Shown here: one piece after another, positions 1 to 5,201 of the stretch | How positions within the stretch are numbered: position 1 is the first letter of the stretch | Layout: the number at the start of each line of letters is the position of its first letter | Source: CAZVWH01 sp964631175 | GTDB lineage: Bacteria; Planctomycetota; Phycisphaerae; Sedimentisphaerales; Anaerobacaceae | Reading direction: 5' to 3' | DNA length: 6,674 bases | NCBI GenBank assembly: GCA_964631175.1 | Contig: CAZVWH010000131.1 | Coordinates: 1 to 6,674 of the forward strand | The notes under the pieces: model-generated | Seen by the model: the letters and a program-made list of their open reading frames with translations, nothing else | Databases searched by the model: none | Told to the model about the DNA's origin: nothing | Translations under genes and position numbers: made by a program

Positions 1-43
1 GAAAAATCCCGGAACATTTCCCAGCGTTACTACTTAAAAAATC

Positions 44-75
44 TTGACTTTGAGGGACGAATAAGGTAATATAAT
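44..75 (+). promoter_or_regulatory. Candidate sigma-70-type promoter of the PEP-CTERM gene
   Basis: A -35-like TTGACT lies at 44-49. With 17-nt spacing there is TAATAT at 67-72, and the overlapping perfect TATAAT at 70-75 is 20 nt from the same -35. The surroundings are A+T rich. Transcription would begin near 80-82 and leave a leader of about 120 nt before the ATG at 203. Which -10 is used cannot be decided by eye. Confidence 0.5.
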
Positions 76-77
76 CA

Positions 78-93
78 CAGTAAATCGTTACTG
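78..93 (+). promoter_or_regulatory. Perfect inverted repeat at the expected transcription start
   Basis: CAGTAA (78-83) and TTACTG (88-93) are exact reverse complements around the tetranucleotide ATCG. The site begins 2 nt after the -10 box, so it could be a 5'-end hairpin of the mRNA or an operator. The half-site core TTACT recurs at 27-31 and 115-119. The rest of the leader up to 190 has several G-runs (93-97, 109-114, 161-164) and matches no riboswitch class I can recognise. Confidence 0.35.
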
Positions 94-202
94 GGGGCTA
101 AATCGGACGGGGGGTTACTGTTACAAGCTCGTTCCCATCGACCCTGCAATCAAGTTCACTGGGGTTTGTTGTATTTAAGTATCGTAAAGAGGGGGGCAAA
201 AC

Positions 203-805
203 ATGAAGAAAGTTGTTGTTTCAAGTCTTGTTTTAATGTTGGCAATGGTTGGTATGGCCGAGGCTAATCTTTACACATTACAGCCGCCTCCAGCGCCTGA
301 TCACGACCTGTGGGATCTTGATCACAACTACTATTATGCATGGAAGATCACACCAAGCGAATTAAATCTTTCAAGTGACGAGATTATTACCGGGGCCAGC
401 CTCTCTTTTGACAATATTCAAAACTGGGATAGCCAGCCGAATTCCTTGCATATTAGTCTTTTGGTCGGCGATGACCTTTCCTTCACTGATGAAGTTTTTA
501 TAGGTGTGGATAACTCAAGTAGCGGAGATAATGTCCTCGATGATTTTGCGGGTATATCTTTGGTGACGTTTGAGAATCTGCCTAACTGGCCACAGGATCT
601 GTCCTATGACTTTACAGAAGGCGACATCGCAACACTCAACGTCTTCGCTGAGGACGGAGTGTTTGGCGTTGGTTTTGATCCTGACTGTCATTACTGGAAC
701 GACGGTATATCACTTACTATCGAGACAATTCCTGAACCTACCACCTGCTTGCTGTTTGGCCTGGGTGCTTTAATGGCGATAAGAAGAAAACACTATGGAA
801 CTTAA
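203..805 (+). CDS. PEP-CTERM sorting domain-containing secreted protein
   Basis: This is a 200-residue exported protein of unknown function. Residues 1-21 form a signal peptide: MKK, a hydrophobic run from V4 to about M18, then an A-E-A cleavage site. The C-terminus has the PEP-CTERM layout: the I-P-E-P motif at 176-179, a hydrophobic stretch from about 182 to 193 and the basic R194-R195-K196. In families with this signal the tail is recognised by an exosortase, which cuts near PEP and sends the protein to the cell surface or matrix. The body has many Asp, Asn and aromatic residues. It includes D-L-D-H-N-Y-Y-Y near 38-45 and G-F-D-P-D-C-H near 157-163, which resemble recurring motifs of planctomycete PEP-CTERM proteins (from memory, not searched). 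The body is probably a beta-rich fold. The start is supported by a G-rich Shine-Dalgarno (188-196) about 6 nt before the ATG. It is monocistronic, with its own promoter and terminator. No exosortase gene is in the window. Confidence 0.9.
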   Translation: MKKVVVSSLVLMLAMVGMAEANLYTLQPPPAPDHDLWDLDHNYYYAWKITPSELNLSSDEIITGASLSFDNIQNWDSQPNSLHISLLVGDDLSFTDEVFIGVDNSSSGDNVLDDFAGISLVTFENLPNWPQDLSYDFTEGDIATLNVFAEDGVFGVGFDPDCHYWNDGISLTIETIPEPTTCLLFGLGALMAIRRKHYGT

Positions 806-835
806 ACGCCTTGTTTCGTAGGATTAAGCAAATTG

Positions 836-907
836 GGCTGGGGCTTTTAGGTTTGCGGTAGAAAGGCCTCTTTACACTACGCAAACCTTTTTCCTCAGCC
901 TTTTTTT
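836..907 (+). terminator. Long rho-independent terminator after the PEP-CTERM gene
   Basis: An outer stem pairs GGCTGGGG (836-843) with CCTCAGCC (893-900), 8 bp including one G-U, and is followed at once by seven T (901-907). Inside it, 849-861 pairs with 877-888 (12 bp with one bulged G). An apical AAAG/CTTT pair (862-865, 870-873) closes the hairpin. The T-tract polarity fits the plus strand, so this ends the PEP-CTERM transcript 30 nt after its stop. It would also help to insulate the convergent minus-strand gene. Confidence 0.85.
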
Positions 908-938
908 ATAGGATTACACTTATCGCTGCTTTATGGTC

Positions 939-967
939 GCGACTCTGTGTGAGGATACAGCAGTCGC
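939..967 (-). terminator. Hairpin just past the prepilin-like gene, possible weak terminator
   Basis: GCGACT (939-944) pairs perfectly with AGTCGC (962-967). An inner CTGT/ACAG stem (945-948, 957-960) closes an 8-nt loop, with one unpaired C at 961. It lies 5 nt beyond the stop codon of the minus-strand gene. No T-tract follows on the minus strand, so it is not a standard intrinsic terminator. It may protect the 3' end or be an incidental palindrome. Confidence 0.35.
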
Positions 968-972
968 ACAAA

Positions 973-1884
973 TTAATGCGGCCAGGATAACGGAAATGTT
1001 TCTAAACGTGTATGGCCGTCAACATGCCCGTCTAAAAAAGCACAATTACCCCTTCCTCCCATCGGATCACCGCTCGGAGCATAATGAAAACCAGCTATAA
1101 CATCCCAAAACTGGCCCACGCCATTGGGACCGGGCTTGATATTGTGATAGTCTCCCATAACCATAGGATCACCAAGCCAAGCCGCAATCATATTATCTGA
1201 GCCCGGAATCATATATGTGTCGTTGAGTCCGGAGATATTATAGCGGGCGTCCACTAAGACACTTTCTTCTGTAAATGAAAACGTCTCTCCGGGACGCCTC
1301 ACATCGGATAGCTTCATAGCTCTCGATTTTTTGACTTCGCTGTTTGTATTACCCAGATATGCGTTCATGGTGTAATTGTACCAGGGCTTATAGTTCTTAA
1401 TCTTTTTGGCGTCGATTCGATAGTAGGGGTCCTGAGAAGTTTGCCCGACTAAACCGGCAAAAGTCGGACAGATAAATGCTTTTGCATCCCGTAGGTAACG
1501 AAAAAAATCGCTGGCGTATTCCGGATGATCTTTAAGATTCACATCTCCATTGCACCAGCGAACATGGATCGGATTACTAAGTCCGGCTTCCACGCCGTAG
1601 GGTTCTGTCTGCGAAAAATAACAACTTCGCGGATTACAAAATTTATCATCATAATCCGCAGCGTATGTGAATATTGCAATTGCGTAATTCTTGAGGTTTG
1701 ACTTGCATACAGTGCGTTGGCCTTGTTCTCTGGCTTCTTTAAGGGCCGGCATAAGAATTGCCATCAATACAGCAAGAATGGCAATTACGACTAATAGTTC
1801 AATCAGTGTAAAACCCGTTAGAAATTTCCTGCTTTTCGAGCTGGAAATCCTCAATTCTAATGGGGCGAACCCTTTTCTTCGCAT
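973..1884 (-). CDS. Prepilin-type N-terminal cleavage/methylation protein with H-X(n)-DG C-terminus (pseudopilin-like)
   Basis: This 303-residue protein begins with a basic leader of about 24 residues, then the type IV prepilin motif G-F-T-L-I-E (24-29) and a hydrophobic helix up to about residue 46. Prepilin peptidase would cut after G24 and methylate F25, and Glu at +5 (E29) is present. After the helix comes A-L-K-E-A-R-E-Q-G, the usual start of the pilin spine. The C-terminus carries H-Y-A-P-S-G-D, then G-N-C-A-F-L-D-G-H-V, a long-spaced version of the H-X9-DG signature of planctomycete pseudopilin-like proteins. Length is normal for that group. It probably sits in the inner membrane as a component or substrate of a type II secretion/type IV pilus-like system, but none of that machinery is nearby. 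The start is supported by AGGGG 8 nt before the ATG. The leader contains a second cleavage-like motif, G-F-A-P-L-E (5-10). Confidence 0.88.
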   Translation of the reverse strand: MRRKGFAPLELRISSSKSRKFLTGFTLIELLVVIAILAVLMAILMPALKEAREQGQRTVCKSNLKNYAIAIFTYAADYDDKFCNPRSCYFSQTEPYGVEAGLSNPIHVRWCNGDVNLKDHPEYASDFFRYLRDAKAFICPTFAGLVGQTSQDPYYRIDAKKIKNYKPWYNYTMNAYLGNTNSEVKKSRAMKLSDVRRPGETFSFTEESVLVDARYNISGLNDTYMIPGSDNMIAAWLGDPMVMGDYHNIKPGPNGVGQFWDVIAGFHYAPSGDPMGGRGNCAFLDGHVDGHTRLETFPLSWPH

Positions 1885-1978
1885 TTTAACCGCCCCTGTT
1901 CAAATTTGCAATATTGACTCTAAGCCTTTGCAATAAAAGGTGTTAAGCAATCCTTATTCAATAACCGAAACGACCGTT

Positions 1979-2020
1979 TTTATACAACTTTATTCTATCA
2001 TTTCAATATTATTTATACAA
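1979..2020 (-). promoter_or_regulatory. Two overlapping candidate promoters for the prepilin-like gene
   Basis: Read on the minus strand, TTGAAA (2006-2001) is 16 nt from TATAAA (1984-1979). TTGTAT (2020-2015) is 17 nt from TAGAAT (1997-1992). Both lie in an A+T-rich stretch 95-135 nt upstream of the ATG at 1884. Either could drive the gene. The rest of 1885-1978 holds only the leader and Shine-Dalgarno sequence. Confidence 0.45.
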
Positions 2021-2108
2021 GGGATTTAAGAGTGATTTTTGGGGATATTATGTGATGTTGCATTAAAATGAAAGATATTAGGAAAATCCAGCCATAGAAT
2101 AAACGCAG

Positions 2109-2261
2109 AAAATGCCCGTCTGAGCGAGGTGCAAGGTTGGCGTGCACATTGTGCCGGCTGAATAGGCATTGCCAATCTACATATCTGCCGAGGTGGGCTG
2201 CAGTAGCAGGCTGCCATCCGACATCCACAAACCGTCGTCGTCCTTCTCCGTAGAAGTTATA
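2109..2261 (-). pseudogene. Probable remnant of the C-terminus of an H-X(n)-DG prepilin-like protein
   Basis: On the minus strand an open stretch runs from an in-frame TAG at 2264-2262 down to 2013. It has no good ATG, only a GTG at 2228. Its translation contains R-H-N-V-H-A-N-L-A, two further residues, then S-D-G-H-F. This resembles the C-terminal H-X9-DG signature of pseudopilin-like proteins, with one extra residue. Just before it is H-L-G-R-Y-V-D-W, also plausible for that region. There is no N-terminal prepilin motif, and after D-G-H-F the sequence becomes an unrelated hydrophobic run. The intact relative at 973-1884 lies downstream in the same orientation, so a tandem duplication with decay of the upstream copy is a simple explanation. 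This rests on one short motif. Confidence 0.45.
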
Positions 2262-2309
2262 CTACGAAGTCCGCTAGGGGATGCCTTACGGCAGATAAAT
2301 GCCGACGAC
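2234..2309. repeat. Hairpin-rich non-coding element with flanking inverted repeats
   Basis: The element is bounded by GTCGTCG (2234-2240) and its exact reverse complement CGACGAC (2303-2309). Inside, CTTC+GTAG (2243-2246, 2250-2253, bulge TCC) pairs with CTACGAAG (2262-2269). TGCC (2282-2285) pairs with GGCA (2290-2293), and that same GGCA can instead pair with TGCC at 2300-2303. No reading frame explains this. It looks like a repetitive extragenic palindrome or small MITE. Its overlap with the end of the pseudogene suggests that insertion helped to break that gene. There is no coding gene between 1885 and 2520. Confidence 0.45.
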
Positions 2310-2340
2310 AGCTAAACACATAAAGTCGAAATAAATTCTC

Positions 2341-2370
2341 AAACAAAAACCCCGCAGCGAATTGCGGGGC
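2341..2370 (-). terminator. Intrinsic terminator, minus orientation
   Basis: CCCCGCA (2350-2356) pairs perfectly with TGCGGGG (2363-2369) around a 6-nt loop. On the minus strand the hairpin is followed by TTTTTGTTT, so it would stop leftward transcription. No minus-strand gene lies to its right, so it may block antisense transcription escaping from the tRNA-tig region. Its base shares the 14-mer GCGGGGCTAAATAT (2364-2377) in inverted form with the terminator that closes the unit at 6575-6600. Confidence 0.65.
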
Positions 2371-2378
2371 TAAATATC

Positions 2379-2403
2379 TCTCGAACCGGCTCGAGACGGT
2401 TTT
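2379..2403 (+). other. Overlapping alternative hairpins upstream of the tRNA promoter
   Basis: TCTCGA (2379-2384) pairs with TCGAGA (2391-2396). Alternatively AACCG (2384-2388) pairs with CGGTT (2397-2401), followed by two more T. The two cannot form together. As it lies upstream of the promoter at 2432, it would be transcribed only from further left on the plus strand. It could be a weak end point for readthrough. Confidence 0.25.
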
Positions 2404-2431
2404 ATGCCCAAAATTTTGCGTAAAAATCCCC

Positions 2432-2459
2432 TTGCATGGTCGATAACAACCCCTATAAT
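2432..2459 (+). promoter_or_regulatory. Promoter of the tRNA-Gly - tig - clpP unit
   Basis: TTGCAT (2432-2437) and a perfect TATAAT (2454-2459) are 16 nt apart, with an A+T-rich stretch upstream. The start would be near 2466, giving a leader of about 55 nt before the tRNA. No comparably good promoter is visible between the tRNA and tig. TTGACC at 2674-2679 with TACCAT at 2698-2703 (18 nt apart) is a weak second candidate. The tRNA and tig are therefore likely cotranscribed at least in part. Confidence 0.7.
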
Positions 2460-2482
2460 TATCAATTGAATAAGAACCTAAT

Positions 2483-2517
2483 TACGAGATACGAAATACG
2501 AACGACGAAATACGAGA
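2483..2517 (+). repeat. Heptamer array, TACGARA family, five units
   Basis: Five consecutive 7-bp units with no gaps follow the consensus TACGARA. Units 1 and 5 are TACGAGA, unit 2 is TACGAAA, and units 3 and 4 have one or two changes. The array ends 3 nt before the tRNA, so it lies in the tRNA 5' leader, which RNase P would remove. Unlike the other heptamer arrays here it has no inverted arm. Confidence 0.8.
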
Positions 2518-2520
2518 CAT

Positions 2521-2592
2521 GCGGGTGTAGCTCAGTGGTAGAGCGTCACGTTGCCAACGTGAATGTCGTGAGTTCAAATCTCATCACCCGCT
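2521..2592 (+). tRNA. tRNA-Gly(GCC)
   Basis: The full cloverleaf can be drawn. The acceptor stem GCGGGTG (2521-2527) pairs with CACCCGC (2585-2591). The D stem is GCTC/GAGC with loop AGTGGTA. The anticodon stem TCACG/CGTGA (2546-2550, 2558-2562) encloses loop TTGCCAA with anticodon GCC at 2553-2555. A 5-nt variable loop follows, and the T stem GTGAG/CTCAT has loop TTCAAAT. The discriminator is T2592. CCA is not encoded and must be added after transcription. It reads GGC and, less well, GGU codons. It is the first gene after the promoter at 2432. Confidence 0.96.
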
Positions 2593-2599
2593 TTTGGTT

Positions 2600-2612
2600 C
2601 CCGCGAGGCGGG
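2600..2612 (+). other. Small GC hairpin after the tRNA
   Basis: CCCGC (2600-2604) pairs with GCGGG (2608-2612) around a GAG triloop, 7 nt after the tRNA. Only G and C residues follow, with no T-tract, so it is a poor terminator. It may mark the 3' processing side of the tRNA in the tRNA-tig transcript. Confidence 0.3.
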
Positions 2613-2620
2613 GGCCCTTC

Positions 2621-2719
2621 ATTGGTGATTGGTGAGTGGTAATTGGTAAATAGTAATTTCACCCGTCATGAATTTGACCAGTCCCTAAGGGACCAGTTAC
2701 CATTTTACCAATCACCAAT
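2621..2719 (+). repeat. Inverted heptamer array, ATTGGTR family, in the tig leader
   Basis: The left arm (2621-2655) is five consecutive 7-bp units of the type ATTGGTG/ATTGGTA. The right arm (about 2694-2719) has the reverse complement type (TACCAAT, CACCAAT). The outer 13 bp pair perfectly (2621-2633 with 2707-2719). Further inward, 2638-2642 pairs with 2697-2701. Between the arms is a separate palindrome, GTCCC-TAA-GGGAC (2681-2693), flanked by direct ACCAGT repeats. The whole can fold as one long hairpin. It ends 6 nt before the tig Shine-Dalgarno (AGGAG, 2726-2730), so it could influence tig translation or mRNA stability. Confidence 0.8.
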
Positions 2720-2737
2720 TAATTTAGGAGCAGCAAA

Positions 2738-4360
2738 ATGCCGGAAGAAGAACAAGCCACTGAGCCGAAAGTAAAAGAACAAGAAACCGTTGAGCAGGAG
2801 GCCGAAGCCGAAGCGCCGGAAGAACAAGCCCCAGCAGTCCAATACACAGCGACAATTGAGCAGATAGGCCCGTGCAAAAAAAAGGTCGCCATAGAAGTGC
2901 CGGAAGAGGCAATTCAGAAAGCCACCGACGAGCAATATGAAACCTTACGCAAAGAAGCGCTGGTGCCGGGCTTTAGGAAGGGCCGAGCACCTCGCCGACT
3001 TCTGGAAAAGAGATTCGGCAAAGAGACATCAGAGCAGGTAAAACTGAAATTATTAGCTGATGTAAGTAAATCATCCATTGAAGATAACAAGCTGGACGTA
3101 CTCAGCGAGCCTGACATTGATTTTGAAAAGATTGAGCTGCCGGAGACCGGCTCGTTGACGTTTGATTTTGAAATAGAGGTGCGTCCCGAAATCGACCTGC
3201 CGCCGCTTGAAGGTATTCCTATAACTAAAACAAAACTCGAAGTTACAGATGAGCTGATCGACAGGGAGATTGAGCGGATACAAAAATGGTCAGGTTTATG
3301 GACGCCGCGGGAAGGTGGTACCGTTGAGCTTGAAGATCAGATAATCGCTGATGTGATTATCAAGCCTGTCTCTCCACAGGATGTGGCGTCAGCTATCCCA
3401 GCAACCTCACAGCAGGACGCGGTCGAAAGGACTGAAGCGGACTCCGCCGAAGCTACTGCGAAGGCTGAAGGCGTGGATCCGGAAAGTCCCTTAGTCCCGT
3501 CAGGGACGCCTAATGGCGGGACAAGCTCACCACAAATCGAGGAAGAGCAAAAGCTCGACAATATCGATATATACGTGCGAAAAAATGGTTTTGTCGGAGC
3601 GATTCCGGTTGAAAAGCTCGACGAGCTGTTGGTCGGCACCAAGGCTGGGGACATCAAAAAAACCTGCGTCGAGGTGCCGAAAACGTATTTCAAAGAGGAA
3701 TTTCGCGGTAAAACGGTAGATATCCAGATCGCCGTCAGAGATATAAAATGGCTTAAGCCCGCTGAAGTGGACGAAAATTTCCTCAAGAGGTTTGAAGTAA
3801 AAGATCAAAAAGAGTTGCGTGAGAAGGTTCACGATATACTGCACAGCCAGTTAGAGCAGCAAGTGCGAACGGAAATGACCGAGCAAATCTACCAGTATCT
3901 GCTCGACAATACTGATTTTGACCTGCCGTTGGATATAGTTGCGGAGCACTCAGAAACGTTACTAAAGAGACAGTATGTCAACTTGTTAACGCGTGGATTG
4001 TCCCGTCAGCAGGTCGAAGAACAAATGGAGCAGTTGCGGGCAAGCAGTGAAGAACAGGCTAAAAAGCAATTTAAAATATTCTTTATCATAGATAAGGTTG
4101 CTGAAAAGATCGGAATTGAGACAAGCGAAGAGGAAATCAACGGCCATATTGCTCAATTGGCTATCAAGCAAGGTCGTCGCCCCGAAAGAATGAGAGAAGA
4201 AATGGAGCGAGACGGCTCTTTGGCTCAGGTTAAATTGCAGGTGCATGAAAAAAAGTGTATCGATAAACTGCTGGCCTCGGCAACGATAACTGAGAAAAAG
4301 GTGAAAGGAAGAACCGCTAAAAAAGCTGCAAAAAAACCTGCTAAGGAAAAAAGAAAATAG
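2738..4360 (+). CDS. tig: Trigger factor, ribosome-associated chaperone, with acidic N-terminal extension and insertion
   Basis: Trigger factor binds ribosomal protein uL23 (L23) at the exit tunnel and shields nascent chains. Residues 1-35 are an acidic extension rich in Glu and Ala that is absent from the E. coli type. The ribosome-binding domain follows (about 36-150), with the signature G-F-R-K-G-R-A-P at 78-85. An FKBP-like region (about 195-340) is split by a low-complexity insertion at about 211-273. The segment G-F-V-G-A-I-P-V-E-K-L replaces the family's M-I-P-G-F-E-D-G, so isomerase activity is doubtful. The C-terminal helical chaperone domain runs from about 340 to 515, then a Lys/Ala-rich basic tail to 540. 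The length of 540 exceeds the usual 430-450 because of the extension, insertion and tail. AGGAG 7 nt before the ATG supports the start. clpP1 follows after 47 nt, matching the common tig-clpP order. Confidence 0.95.
   Translation: MPEEEQATEPKVKEQETVEQEAEAEAPEEQAPAVQYTATIEQIGPCKKKVAIEVPEEAIQKATDEQYETLRKEALVPGFRKGRAPRRLLEKRFGKETSEQVKLKLLADVSKSSIEDNKLDVLSEPDIDFEKIELPETGSLTFDFEIEVRPEIDLPPLEGIPITKTKLEVTDELIDREIERIQKWSGLWTPREGGTVELEDQIIADVIIKPVSPQDVASAIPATSQQDAVERTEADSAEATAKAEGVDPESPLVPSGTPNGGTSSPQIEEEQKLDNIDIYVRKNGFVGAIPVEKLDELLVGTKAGDIKKTCVEVPKTYFKEEFRGKTVDIQIAVRDIKWLKPAEVDENFLKRFEVKDQKELREKVHDILHSQLEQQVRTEMTEQIYQYLLDNTDFDLPLDIVAEHSETLLKRQYVNLLTRGLSRQQVEEQMEQLRASSEEQAKKQFKIFFIIDKVAEKIGIETSEEEINGHIAQLAIKQGRRPERMREEMERDGSLAQVKLQVHEKKCIDKLLASATITEKKVKGRTAKKAAKKPAKEKRK
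3486..3522 (+). repeat. Palindromic element inside the tig reading frame
   Basis: These 37 bases fold completely into a three-way junction. The outer stem is GTCCC (3486-3490) with GGGAC (3518-3522). The first inner hairpin is GTCCC-GTCA-GGGAC (3494-3507) and the second is GCC-TAAT-GGC (3508-3517). It lies in the part of tig that encodes the non-conserved insertion (residues 250-262, rich in Pro, Ser, Gly and Thr) and keeps the frame open. The same GTCCC/GGGAC core forms the palindrome in the tig leader (2681-2693). It resembles in concept the palindromic elements known inside Rickettsia genes. Confidence 0.6.
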
Positions 4361-4407
4361 TTGGGGACAAGATTAAGAAACAATAAATTCTGTAAAGGAA
4401 ATAATTA

Positions 4408-5097
4408 ATGTCTATCGAACATCCTGCGGGGAAAATTGTAGGATTACCTTTTTGCGATTTATCTCAAAATGGTGTCCCTATAAGAAAAAGTGACATATAC
4501 AATCAGTATGGTCCGTATCAGCGCTATCGCCAGATGAGCCTTGATGATATGCTGCTGGAAAACCGGATTGTATTTCTAATCGGCGAGATTTCGTACGCCA
4601 GGGCTGCTGAAGTCATTATGAAGATGTTATACTTAGACAATCTCAAGCGTGGCAGTGAAATCAGCTTGTATATTAATTCGCCGGGAGGCACTGTTGACGA
4701 CACAATGGCTATTTACGACACTATATGTTTTGTAAATTCACCAGTGGCCACGTACTGTATTGGCAGAGCTGAGTCTGGAGCAGCGGTGGTATTGTCAGCC
4801 GGCACCAAGGGCAGCCGGTTTGCACTACCGCACGCAAAGGTAATGCTTCATCAGCCGTGGGGCGGCGTCAGCGGCCAGGCAGCAGATATCAAAATTCAGG
4901 CTGAAGAAATCCTGAAAGCAAAAACAGTGATAAACAAAATCCTCTCAAAACACACAGGTCAACCTGTCGAGAAAATAGCTGCTGAAACGGAGAGAAACAG
5001 ATATATGGCTGCCGACGAGGCAAAAGAGTACGGCCTTATTGATGAAGTGCTGCATGAAGAAGACAAAAAGAAGAAGGACAAGAAAAAAGGGAAATAA
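4408..5097 (+). CDS. clpP: ClpP-family protease subunit 1, divergent, Ser-His-Asn triad
   Basis: This is a proteolytic subunit of the cytosolic Clp protease, which forms stacked heptameric rings fed by a Clp ATPase. The 229 residues contain the ClpP core from about 52, with I-N-S-P-G-G at 89-94. Ser123 lies in R-A-E-S-G-A rather than the usual Q-A-A-S-M-G. His148 lies in H-Q-P. At the third triad position, 49 residues after His as in E. coli, the motif is T-E-R-N-R with Asn197 instead of Asp. The first 50 residues are longer than, and unlike, the canonical N-terminus (L-V-P-x-V-I-E). A Lys/Asp-rich tail (about 219-229) may be disordered. The start is supported by AAAGGA 8 nt before the ATG. 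It probably assembles with the neighbouring ClpP2. The unusual active-site surroundings could make it a slow or helper subunit, as inferred for Asn-containing ClpP1 of Listeria. Confidence 0.93.
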   Translation: MSIEHPAGKIVGLPFCDLSQNGVPIRKSDIYNQYGPYQRYRQMSLDDMLLENRIVFLIGEISYARAAEVIMKMLYLDNLKRGSEISLYINSPGGTVDDTMAIYDTICFVNSPVATYCIGRAESGAAVVLSAGTKGSRFALPHAKVMLHQPWGGVSGQAADIKIQAEEILKAKTVINKILSKHTGQPVEKIAAETERNRYMAADEAKEYGLIDEVLHEEDKKKKDKKKGK

Positions 5098-5098
5098 C

Positions 5099-5192
5099 AA
5101 TGGTTATTGATTAAATAGTGAATGGTTAAATAGTTATTTAAATTACAAATCACCAATTACCAGTTACCAGTTACCAATAACCAATTACCAGA
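5099..5192 (+). repeat. Inverted heptamer array, ATTGGTR family, between clpP1 and clpP2
   Basis: The right arm (5144-5192) is seven gapless 7-bp units of the type TACCAAT/TACCAGT, including two identical TACCAGT. The left arm (5099-5140) is a more degenerate series of the reverse-complement type (TGGTTA, AATAGT). The outer parts pair well (TGGTTATTG near 5101-5109 with CAATAACCA at 5175-5183). It fills nearly the whole 104-nt gap and stops 2 nt before the clpP2 Shine-Dalgarno, the same placement as the array in front of tig. Confidence 0.8.
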
Positions 5193-5194
5193 AT

Positions 5195-5198
5195 AGGA
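5195..5198 (+). promoter_or_regulatory. clpP2 ribosome binding site, bears on the start choice
   Basis: AGGA at 5195-5198 is only 3 nt from the ATG at 5202, which is short. It is 9 nt from the ATG at 5208 and 12 nt from the ATG at 5211, both in the same frame. The second or third Met is therefore a likelier start. This removes only two or three residues. Confidence 0.5.
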
Positions 5199-5201
5199 AA
5201 A

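Noticed and set aside
109..196. G-quadruplex in the PEP-CTERM leader
   Set aside because: The G-runs are separated by loops of about 26-46 nt, too long for a stable quadruplex.
86..200. Cyclic di-GMP or other known riboswitch in the PEP-CTERM leader
   Set aside because: I could not place any known aptamer consensus or a convincing multi-stem fold.
2026..2217. 63-codon minus-strand open frame
   Set aside because: It overlaps the remnant in another frame and has no motif, only scattered Cys and Pro.
2436..2642. 68-codon open frame across the tRNA
   Set aside because: It starts inside the promoter spacer and translates the tRNA-Gly gene itself, and it has no ribosome binding site.
3337..3786. 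149-codon minus-strand open frame
   Set aside because: It lies wholly within tig, which has clear family motifs on the plus strand. It is an antisense shadow rich in Ser with no start signal.
5144..5192. Possible CRISPR array
   Set aside because: Units are 7 bp with no spacers and are degenerate; CRISPR repeats are about 21-48 bp and separated by unique spacers.
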